Below are positions 54,701 to 64,000 of a stretch of 64,000 nt of DNA, in pieces. Position 1 is the first letter of the stretch; every line of letters starts with the position of its first letter. A program made the position numbers and the translations under genes. This stretch comes from Atherix ibis (taxonomy: Eukaryota; Arthropoda; Insecta; Diptera; Athericidae). Location of the stretch: positions 39,100,811-39,164,810 of the forward strand of contig OY282605.1 of assembly GCA_958298945.1 (NCBI GenBank), given 5' to 3'. The notes below the pieces were generated by a model, which saw nothing but the letters and a program-made list of their open reading frames with translations, had not been told where the DNA came from and did no database searches.

Positions 54701-56206
54701 AAAAATAAATATTGCCATAAACTTTCGGGAAAATGTGTTAATTTGAGTGAAGAAAACCACCATAAAAGTTCATTTTTTTATTTTATTAAAAATATTATTG
54801 TAAATTTTTATGGGCATTTTGATTTTTTCGATTACCAAACTTTAAATTTTTATAAAAAACATTTTTTTCGAAAAATTGTTGATAGAAAATTTTTTATAGA
54901 AAATATTCTATAAAAAAAATTAAGATAAACTATTTATTATTTAAAAAAATAATTTCTTTATAGAAAATTTATTTAAAATGTAATACGTGCAAATATTTTT
55001 ACATTTTTGACGAGCTTTTTAATTTCATGCTGTTTTTATTTTGTAGCATGCTGCCGTATTTTTGTATTTTATTGGCATTTTTATATTTTTTTTTTTACTG
55101 AAAGTATTATTTTTTATTAAAATAAATTCAATTTTTTTTTTAATCAAGATAAGAAACTATGAGAAAAATAAAAATCTCCTCTTTTTAGAAATGAAATTTA
55201 TCGAGCATTTATTTGGAGATAAAGATGAAGATACCTACGTCCCCCTTCCCCTTCGCCCCTCTCTAAAGATAGTGCAAGCATTTTATTTATTTTTTTAATT
55301 TCATTAGATATTAGTTCTTTTAGTATAAATAATATTAAATAGAAAATATTTCTTTAAAAAAAAAATTTACGATTGATTTGTACCGGATGCATCTGTGTTT
55401 ATTTATGGTATGAATGAGATCAAATTGACGCAAAAGAACTTCTCTTTTATATTTTTAAGATAAATACAATCAAAATATATATTTAAAAACAAAAGAAATT
55501 CAATCAAAAAGAAAATAAAGTTTAATCAAATTAAACTTATTTATTTGTAAATCTATGATTTGTTTTTTTTTTTTTGTACCTGATTTTGTACATAAGAAAG
55601 GTGCTAGCTTAAAAGCCTCATTTATTATTTACCCCCCAAAAAAAAAATATAAAAAATAAATTAATAGAAACATAATAAAAATAACCGACAAATTTCAACA
55701 AAATTCCAAGTACTTACCGCCAAAAAGTTCACCATTTCGTAAATTGTAAAAAAAAAAAAACAAGTTAAAAATATAAAAATATTGGGAAAAAAAGTATACC
55801 TATATAAGCCTGCCTCCTTCTGTATTTACAGAGTTTTTATTTTTTTAATGATTTAAAAATCATTTTTGTAAAGGTTTTTTTCCTTCAATGCAAATATGCA
55901 AATTTTTTTTGCTAATAATTACAATATTTAAAAAAATTATAAATTCCTATTAGTAATATCTTTGAATTTACGGGAGATTATTTTTAAATAGTGCATCATA
56001 TAAGAAGCAATGGATCTTTTTTGTTTGTTTTTGTAATTTTTATATATAATATTAACTATTGTATAATAGACAAAAAAAAATTATAAGCTATATTGAACTT
56101 ATATCATAGCTAAACATATACAAATCCGTTTATTTATATATTTATTATATAAATTTACCTAAAAAATAATTATAAAAATTAATAACTTATCTACCTCGGA
56201 CTATTA
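51796..56206. other. Very AT-rich intergenic DNA, possibly including the 3'UTR of the minus-strand gene
   Basis: Long homopolymer T and A runs, (AT)n tracts near 52,009-52,026 and 52,796-52,812, and open frames made of Phe/Lys/Asn only. The part next to 56,207 should be 3'UTR of the dap-like gene; complements of AATAAA occur at 56,129-56,134 and elsewhere. No gene supported. Confidence 0.45.
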
Positions 56207-56379
56207 TTAATAATTTGGCTGATTTTTAAAAACGCCTCTTGACGTTGATGGACCACCACTTCGAAAACTTTCCGAACGACTGATGTTATTGTTACTGTTA
56301 CTGCTTGAACGAAGTTTCTTCTGAGGTTGTTCGGATTTAAGTGTTGGTGCAGCAAGCCTTTTACGTTTCTTCATATATT
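56207..56379 (-). CDS. dap: Last exon of a CIP/KIP CDK inhibitor, dacapo-like
   Basis: On the minus strand an acceptor TCTTTTTACAG precedes 56,379 and the frame stays open 56 codons to TAA at 56,207. It starts with two bases of a split codon, then YMKKRKRLAAPTLKSEQP and QKKLRSSSNSNNNIS, ending FKNQPNY. The YxxKRKR cluster with downstream EQPQKKLR resembles the C-terminus of CIP/KIP proteins (p57 has SDFFAKRKRSAP and EQTPRKRLR). There it serves as nuclear localisation signal and, in dacapo, lies next to a PIP degron. Dacapo binds and inhibits Cyclin E-Cdk2 in the nucleus. The upstream exons with the CDK-binding domain (WNFDF motif) were not found, so they should lie beyond this window or were missed. 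Position opposite a sqa-like gene also fits dap by my memory of the fly map. Confidence 0.65.
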
Positions 56380-57651
56380 CTGTAAAAAGAAAATTTGTAA
56401 ATTAAAAAACAAAATTCCTTCAATTAAAAATGAATATAAAAAAATCCATAAAGCAATTTTTTCAATAAAACTTTAATTATTCCGAGTTTGGTTTAAACTA
56501 TACTCATTTTAACTAAAATTATTGTTTTATACCACCAACAACAACAACAAAAAATACGAAATAAAAAGTGGAGCAGTTATAAATATTGATCATAAGAACT
56601 TATTTAAATTATTTTGAAGAGAATACGAAATCATCAGTCACATACGAACAAACACGATTTGCATAAAAACCCAAACATCTGGCCGCATATTTTCGGTTCA
56701 TAGTCCATAAAACTCAGTGGAATAAACAAATTCCGACTATGGTTTGGTCACCGCAATGGACATGGGACACATGTCGCCCAGACACTTTGGTTAAAAGAAG
56801 TTTAAGTATCGTACGCATAATGCACTACTATTGCACCAATGAAAGTGGCAAAGATCACATTAGCAATTCCCGAGCACGAGAACAGATCTACCAGACGAAA
56901 TTATACAATGGGGAAAGGTGCAATGGGCAATAGGAGCGGACACGGACACAGACACAGCCACAAGATGCTAATGCACGCTAAATAAATACTTTAGGATCAG
57001 GCATGCGTCCACAGATTAACATTTTCAGATAGTATCGATCGACCATACGTTGGTGTACTGTGCACTATCGAATACGACGAAAATGCACTTTCAAACATAA
57101 TAATTGACTTTGTCGAAATGTGCTACTTTGCATTTTTGGTGCGGGTCATCAACAGCAGCAGTACTACTCAAACTGAAACTTGTCAAATCCACCCCTTATT
57201 GCACACACTATCCCGGGCCAGTCTTGGTTAATACTACTTACTAGTAACAATATGATTAAATTCAAATCCACCCTATACCATATAACGTTTCGTAGTGCAT
57301 ACTATTCACCAGCAGGCGTACAGTACAAAAAGCACCACACAAAAAACTGAATTTAATTAGAATAAATTATAATCATTCGTTTAGGTGAATATTTTGTGTT
57401 TTTTTCAGGTACTTTCATTGCACGTTATTTCCAATAAAATTTGAATATAAGAAAAAATTACTTTCCAAAAATTTGATTGTGGTCGGAATTAGCCGATATG
57501 GAATTTGTTTCTTCAAGTTTAAAAAATTCGTGATTTTTTTAAAAAATTAACGAAAATTTTTTTTTAAGAAGAATAGGATTTAAAAAAATATATTATTAGT
57601 CTTACATTTTAGACTATGCTGTCAGATTGACATTTTAGACGGAAATTAAAG
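56380..57651 (-). other. Intron 5' of the dap-like last exon, partly less AT-rich
   Basis: By the splice acceptor at 56,380 this is intron. 56,620-57,350 has noticeably higher GC and complexity than its surroundings, no transposon motif and no convincing exon on either strand. A conserved enhancer is possible but unproven. Confidence 0.4.
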
Positions 57652-58495
57652 GTTATCTGTTTCTTGGTTCGGAAAGTACAGCTTTCAAGTTTATATGCCA
57701 CTTAGAGTAGTTTTTATTTATTAAAGCTTATTTTATCAATAATAACTGCGTTCAAACTGTAAAAAAAATCCACAAACTGTAAAAACTTTCTACAATTGGC
57801 GCTTTAACAACGAAGTTTTCTTCAGCGATGAGACTGATTTCTTCTTTCGTAGATACATTGGTAAACAACATTGTGAAAACCCCACAAGTAACTGTGCAGA
57901 AGCCATTGTATTTGGAAAAAGTGACTTTCTGAAGAAACGATCTTTACCCTCAAATTTTGGGGTCCATTTTTCCCTCTGTGGGTACGTCCATATGCAAAAT
58001 TTCTGTTTATTGGGCTCTAAAAACCCACAAGTGACTGTGGAGAAGTCTTTGTATCAGCGAAAAGTGACTATATGGTGGGAATCTTCCCCTGAAATTGTTA
58101 TTGGACCATATTTTTTTTATTCTGTACTTAAAGAAATCAATCTGGAGCATATGTGTTTTTAGCAAGAACGCTGCCATAAACCACACAATACGAAAAATTT
58201 TGAATTTGTTGCGCGAAAAGTTCCTATAACGCATATATCCCAGATTAGGGGATGTCAATTGGTCTATTAAAAACCAACACCTATCGATTATTTGGCCAAA
58301 TTAAACACCAAAATGTGCAAAAAAGTCAGTTAAAATTACCTCAAAAAGATTGAGTTCTGCAAGAAGTCTTTGGGTGGTAGCCATTTAAAATTATTTTATT
58401 TTTTTTTTTAAATAAAAATTTTCATCAAAATCTAAATTTTTCATATTTTTTATTCAATTTTACTGTCTCAAGCACAAATTAGATATTTTGGTTTT
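57652..58495 (+). mobile_element. Family-H relic
   Basis: Terminus TTATCTGTTTCTTGGTTCGG at 57,652 pairs with the complement of ATATCTAATTTGTGCTTGAG near 58,490. Coding relics include VFFSDETDFFFRRYIGKQHC (57,818-57,875), an eroded ENP..VEKAI segment, WGLQ..-like remnants, and FCKKSLGGSHLK at about 58,355-58,390. Open frames on the opposite strand are shadows. Confidence 0.65.
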
Positions 58496-60099
58496 CAATG
58501 AAAGAGAATTTCAAAAATTCTACTATAAAAAACGCCAAAATTCTGTCAAATTTAAAAACAATATTAAAAACATTTTATTTTTAAGCAAATTTATTTTCGC
58601 AATATCTACAAACGACAACGTTCTTATTTGCCATTGAACTTCGGCATTGAAGAAGCGATTAAATGACAACAACAAAAATCGATATAATTAATTCTAACGT
58701 AATTTTGTCAAAATACAAAAAAATCAAAAGAATTTTATCGGAATTGTAAATCGGTTATTTGATTATATTAAAGGTAAACTTGAATTGCATTGGTAAAAAT
58801 TTCTTTTGTCAAAAACTGACGGAAAAAAATTACCATAAATTTCGTATTATTCAATAAAAAATTTTACAATTTATTTTGTAGGCTACTGTAATTGACCGTT
58901 AAAATACAAACTAAGGACATAGAAAATAATACAGCGGAAAAAAACACGAATAATGTAAAGATCGTGATAGCCCGCATTTGAAAAATTCATTTTCAAGTGA
59001 CCGGGGATCAACCGATAATGTTCTCTTTGTACTTGATTAGAAATAAAGTGTCGCCTCTACTACTTCTAGTCCAATGAGGAGGAAGGAATCCTCTAATGAG
59101 AAGAAATAAAAGCACTTCAAGAAGATTTCTATCATCGATTTAAAGATCTTCTCCCAATCCAATGCATTTTATTTTGATTTTTTTGAATCAACCAAAAAAA
59201 AAAAATAAAATAACAATTCTATAAAAGCAAATAAACAGTACACGATAAGAACAACTTTTAAACGATAACAGCACGAGACACTAAATAATCAGGCATTTGT
59301 GTCACCTTATCTAGTGAAGAATCGACACGTATTCTCACCTCGTTTGTCATCATCATCATAGCAGCAGATGCCCTATTGGAATTTTCATTTGCAAAACGAA
59401 ATCGACGGCCATATGGGTCGAATCTGAATTTCGATTAAATCCCCCTTTCTGCTCTTTCACATACGAGTACATCACAAAATGCCTCATTAATAATGGTAAT
59501 AATAACGTTGATTGTAGTCAAGATGACAAATGTTATGATGGTGGTTGATTACTTTGAAAATATGAACACACAAAAATTCTAAAAAATATTCCTAAACTGA
59601 ATCATCACCAATACTCGTAGAGTCAAAAATAGTTTATACTTTTAAAATATGGACCCCAAAATTGAATTGAAAAAAGAAAATAACCAGAAAAATTATTCAC
59701 CCAAAAGTTGATTTGACTGCATTTCAACCCCCGATAAGGACTCTCTCTCTCTCTTTTAGAACTTTATTGAAAACGCAGGACCCGCAGCCAGATGCGCATC
59801 ACAAATGCGTTCATATGCTCATATGTCCTTATACGAAGGAAGACTATTTATTATCGCGGTTGTATCAAAAATGCATTTTATATTAGGCACATGCCAACAA
59901 CCTCAGTAGTACCACATCACACATGTTCTAATTTGCATAATTCTAGGCAGAACCCATCTGAAAATGTGAATTTCTAATGAAAAATAAAACAAAATCCGAG
60001 AACCACAAAAACGAAATTGGGACCTAATATTTTTTTCATGGTGAAGCTACGATGACATTTACACGATTCGGGAAATACTAGAATATATGCTCAAAATTG
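58496..60099. other. AT-rich DNA, no supported gene
   Basis: Nothing recognised. 59,280-60,000 is somewhat less AT-rich; its open frame at 59,792-59,977 shows no motif. Confidence 0.4.
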
Positions 60100-60725
60100 C
60101 TCGAATGGTGTAATCGCCTCAAATTGTGAAATTATTTTAACATTTCGTAGTGTGATTTGTGTGAAGAAAGTTTGTGCCGTAAAATTTCTTTATTTTGTGT
60201 TTTGATTTGCCGGTTGTTTGTACAAGAAAAAAGTATCGCAAAATATATTTTTCAACGATGGCAGTAACGTTGAATTGCCCAGTCTAGACAATGACGTATC
60301 TTATTGTATTTGTCGATTAACGGTGAGACCAGTTCCAAAAGGTAATCGAAATCATCCTTGCCAAAAAGATGAAACTTACTGTACAATTTCTACTCGAAGT
60401 TCCAACAATAACTTCGTCCTTATGCCCACCATTATTTTCTATTTTTGAATATATTTATCATTTTACATTCTAACTGGTCGAACTTTGATCGAGCTCACGG
60501 ACGAACATATTTTGACTGAACGAACTTTGATCGAGTTCGCGAGTAATCACTGTTCGAAAATTGTTCGAGCGAATGAGCTTGAATTTTAGACAAAAATATT
60601 TCAGCTGAAAAAATCATTCGTCCATTTTTCGAATAGTGCAATCGACATTAAAAAGATCGTCCAATTGAACGAATTTAAAACGAACATTTCGCTCGAACAA
60701 TTCAAACATTTCTCGAATGGTCTAA
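60100..60725. repeat. Cluster of short TCGA-rich repeats
   Basis: CGAACTTTGATCGAG occurs at 60,479 and again about 43 bp later at 60,522, followed by (C/T)TC(A/G)CG. A second motif, TCGAATGGTNTAATCG, occurs near 60,102 and 60,713 with a variant near 60,635. The 76-codon frame at 60,218-60,448 lies inside but shows no recognised motif. Confidence 0.45.
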
Positions 60726-61837
60726 TCGTATCATAACATAAGTTCTACAAATTGATTATAAACCTCAATCAGTATTATTAAAATGATTGCTAATAAGAAC
60801 AAGAGTTCAGATATCAAATTTTACGTGTAATTACTACCAGTTTTTCTAGTTTTTGTTTATGAGTACTTTTACAGGAAACAAAACAAAGACTGCTATTGTG
60901 ATTTATTGTACGGCGGTACGATTGCATAAAAACAAGATCGGATAAATTGCATTTAACTCCACCTTCGCCACAATTGCAGTCATTCATCATTGCACAATCG
61001 CATCGAACAATACAAATTACCTTGCGTACTGAATGCTTTGTAAATTTAGAATACAAACGATCCTAAAAAGGAGGAAGGAAGAAGCCCTTACTATTTATCA
61101 AAATAAGCAGCTACACAAGAGAAGGAATTTGCTTCTGTCGGAATCTTTATGACCCTAAAAATTGCAAACCAGAAACCAATCTTCCAAATACCCACATAAG
61201 AGATTTTGTGTGTATTTGCTCAGGTCCTTTTAGCAAGTAAAGATCCTTTTGGTAGGCAAAGAGATGCTGTGGCAAAAGATTGCCTGCTCTACACTCAAGC
61301 AAATCAGGTAAAAGAAAATAGGTCGATTTTCAATTCATCGAAGAAGTCCTGTCACTTTGTTCTCAGTTCAAGTGGTAAATGAAGATTATTAAGGGAAGAA
61401 GGTCCAAAACATTACCCGCAAATTTCTCAAGTAGGAGGAACTAGTAAGACGATCCTTTTCTCAGCATGGCATGTACAAATCGCCACGTGCCAATGTTTAT
61501 CACCAAAAATTGTTTATTTATTTTTTCGAAAATGAACTGATAAATGGCGTTTTTTTCTTCCTTTTTGACACCAAACAAATTTTATGAATTGGACTATTTC
61601 TTTTTTTGCCTAAACTACAACTGATAACAATCAGACGGTTGATCATTTATTGATTAAATGTCGTAAATATTTATTTGGAATTTTTATTTAGTGAGTCGAA
61701 ATTGGCATTATTTTTGTTGACAAATTATTTTTTTTGGTTAATTAACTAATAATCGAATTGTAAGTGAATTTTGAGGAAATCGCGAAAGTCCAGTCTCACA
61801 AAGGACAAAAAATCCCAAAGGCTGATTTTTTTTTTTT
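60726..61837. other. Unassigned DNA
   Basis: No gene or repeat family recognised. The minus-strand frame 60,814-61,056 is Cys-rich (CDCAMMNDCNCGEGGVKC) but has no start context or family I recognise. Confidence 0.35.
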
Positions 61838-62475
61838 TTTTTTAGGATTAAAGTCTGCCATTTAACAATGACGATAGTTTAACCATCGAAGAACCTGTTA
61901 AAATTGTTTTTTTTTTACATTAGAGGTGATTCTGCCATAGCTTCATATTCCATGCTTTAAGACGAGAATTTTCTTGAGCGATGAGGTTCATTTTTCAATC
62001 GGTGGAAATGTCAATAAGCAAAATTGCTATATATGGGGCTCTAAAAATCCACACTTTGAAGAATGACTTTGGAAAAGCCCTTGTTAAAGCAGTGACCCGT
62101 ATTTCTTTGAAAATGAAGAAATAAAGATCGTTAAACGGAATTCTGAGCTCTCTGGCCGTATAATAACCGACTTTTTTTTAACCTGAACTGGAAGATCTCA
62201 ATTTAGTTAAAACTACATATGGTCCAATATTGTTCATGTCAATTGGCCTCCAAGATGAGTAAAATTAAGAATTACAAAACGAAATGTTCAAAAAAGTTAT
62301 TAAAAGTTATCTAAAAAGGATCGGGTTCTACAATAAGTCTTATGGCGACCGTTTATTAAATAATTTCATATTTTATGGACAATTCTAAGTCCAAGCAATA
62401 TAATTAAAAAAAAATTCTAAATTTTTAATGTTTTTTATTTAATTTTAATAACGACATTTTTTTTTGTGATTTCAC
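61838..62475 (+). mobile_element. Family-H relic
   Basis: Reads FLERDEVHFSIGGNVNKQNC then YIWGSKNPHFEE (61,970-62,065), YFFENEEIKIVKRNSEL (62,100-62,150), CQLASKMSKIKNYKTK at the PPRSCDL position and LKKDR-type residues. It then ends in STISLMATVY, the frame-shifted CKKS.GG tail near 62,330. Same family as 57,652-58,495. Right end approximate. Confidence 0.65.
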
Positions 62476-64000
62476 AAGTACAGCGTCCTTTAGAAAAACG
62501 GTTTTTTCCCACGGCGAAGATCACCCTTTTTCCAACAGGAAATCAATCATAATTCACAGAGTATTCCCAATGAGAAATGCATATTCATAACCTTTAAAAC
62601 AAGTCATCCATTAAATTGGGCCACTTCCGCGAACAAGACTGCCCCTTTCGACCAAAGTAAACAAAAGTATTTGCCTACGCGATCGCGTTCTAATCCCCAA
62701 TCAAATCGGTCTGGTTCACAGAATTTCAGTGAAGGAAAAATGCTTTCTTATTTTTCCCTTAATCGATTTGCAGCTTCGATGGATTTTTCGTGGTTATGCT
62801 TTTCTGATTTCAACGGTTTTTTTTCACGGTGCAATACTCGTACTATTGACGGGGGAGTGAATATTCCCATACCGTTCATAGCTTCCCCCTCATATTCCTT
62901 TACCATCTATTAATATAGAGGGTTCAATCTTCCATACTCCCTTGCTATCGTTTCACTATTACGATATTTACTCTTTCTTCACCTGAACAATATCGACCCG
63001 CATACGTACTACCTCGAAGGTTTGTCATTGAATGTACGTACATTCAACCGAATACTGAACGCATTTATTGTGATCAATAAACGTGAAAAGCCGAATCGAT
63101 TTTAAATAGAATCGCTGCCGAAATAATGTTGCCCTAAAAATTCAAATACAGTGCGTGGGATTGCTTTTCTTAGGGACTTTATTATAAACACCGGAAACGA
63201 TTCATGAAACGGTCTCGCTTACAGAAATTTTACGATCGAAGTTTTATTCAATTTTGTATTATTTTAACGTTTAGGATTTTTTTTTTCCGTTGAGGTGTGC
63301 ATCAAGCGAATATTTAAATAACGAATTTTACTGGAATTTTTGAATCTTTTAGAAAAAGTATTTTCTCCAAAAATTAACACAAATTAAAACCGAGAATATA
63401 TTGTCTTAAAAATTCAGGTAACTTCCCATGTGTGGACAAGACCAAAAGGTACTATAGACACAGGTCATAACATAATCTGACCAATTCATAATTGCTCGTT
63501 TATTTCTTATTAACTCTCTTTTGTTATTAAATTTTTATTCGTTTTTAATAAGAATTAGCCCATTTCAATTGTCCACTTTCTCTTTAAACCGTCGGAAATA
63601 ATTACGAGTGACTAACTGCATTTTTATTGGTCTAATACCCGAAATGAGTCTACAACAAATTAGTTAGGAAAATTTCGGTATTAATAGCAGCCGGAACTAT
63701 AACAATTAGTTTCGAAGAAAATTTCCGGCGTTGCTATTGGAAATTATATAAAAATTGTGCAAAATAAATTTTCAGACGACAGTCTTAAACCAAAAAAACC
63801 CTCTTTTGACCACATCATTTCGATCATTTAAGAAAATCAACGAAAGCTATTATTTTTTTAAGATTTTTTATTATATTAAAAGTTATTTTTGGTAAAATTT
63901 TTTTTTGAGTGAATATCCAAAAAACCAATTTTTCAAAAACCAATCATTCCAACGTCGTTCAACAACCAAGAAGAAGTTAGAGTCCTCTTAATGAATATAT
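62476..64000. other. Unassigned DNA to window end
   Basis: 62,490-63,160 is less AT-rich, with an open frame at 62,671-62,913 that I do not recognise and would not call a gene. The rest is AT-rich. It is presumably intron or 5' flank of the dap-like gene. Confidence 0.35.

Noticed and set aside
53843..55298. Several 80-100 codon frames rich in Phe, Lys, Asn
   Set aside because: Low-complexity translations of T- and A-rich DNA.
56739..56933. 64-codon plus-strand frame next to the dap-like exon
   Set aside because: No homology recognised; on the minus strand the region should be intron.
62671..62913. 80-codon frame at 62.7 kb as a host gene or dap exon
   Set aside because: Wrong strand for the dap-like gene, no recognisable motif, no splice support.

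Overview
The window is nuclear DNA of an insect, most likely a brachyceran (higher) fly that is not Drosophila. It is very AT-rich. It holds a spliced protein kinase gene whose exons read like Drosophila sqa (spaghetti-squash activator, a myosin light chain kinase-like kinase). Facing it is the last exon of a CIP/KIP-type CDK inhibitor that resembles dacapo (dap). Most of the remaining recognisable DNA is a graveyard of Tc1/mariner transposons and non-LTR retrotransposons (LINEs). The fly assignment rests on these gene identities, the splice signals and the transposon repertoire; no species call is possible from sequence alone.

Layout: 1-30,478 is gene-poor DNA 5' of the first recognised kinase exon. 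It contains degraded transposase remnants (2.0-5.8 kb), a Mos1-like mariner (7.0-8.3 kb), further Tc1/mariner relics (10.1-15.1 kb), the 3' part of an R1-type LINE (15.6-17.0 kb), a foldback-like mariner (18.15-19.0 kb), a tandem segmental duplication carrying two complementary halves of one mariner family (20.3-25.3 kb), a DDE element with terminal repeats (26.0-27.2 kb) and a second Mos1-like mariner (28.5-29.7 kb). Any 5' exons of the kinase gene would lie here or upstream; I could not identify them.

30,479-48,655 (+) holds eight coding exons of the kinase gene, all in phase with one another (about 755 codons to the stop). The kinase domain spans exons 1-6 and the Ser-rich C-terminal tail is mostly one exon. 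Two large introns have been inflated by transposons. The 7.5-kb intron between the DFG and APE exons holds a nearly intact mariner, LINE fragments, a Tc1 relic and a third Mos1-like mariner. The 5.2-kb intron before the last exon holds a three-deep nest of DNA transposons. The 2.4-kb intron holds a 1-kb GAAGAT-type microsatellite.

48,656-64,000: the kinase 3'UTR is followed by AT-rich DNA and a LINE RNase H relic (51.1-51.8 kb). The terminal exon of the CDK inhibitor lies on the minus strand at 56,207-56,379, so the two genes are convergent. The rest, up to 64 kb, is probably its upstream intron or flank. It has two more transposon relics and some less AT-rich single-copy-looking DNA that could be regulatory. 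I found no tRNA, rRNA, CRISPR array or bacterial-type operon, and no convincing new molecular system. The most unusual structures are the nested, foldback and duplicated transposon arrangements and a perfect 22-bp hairpin at a LINE 3' end.
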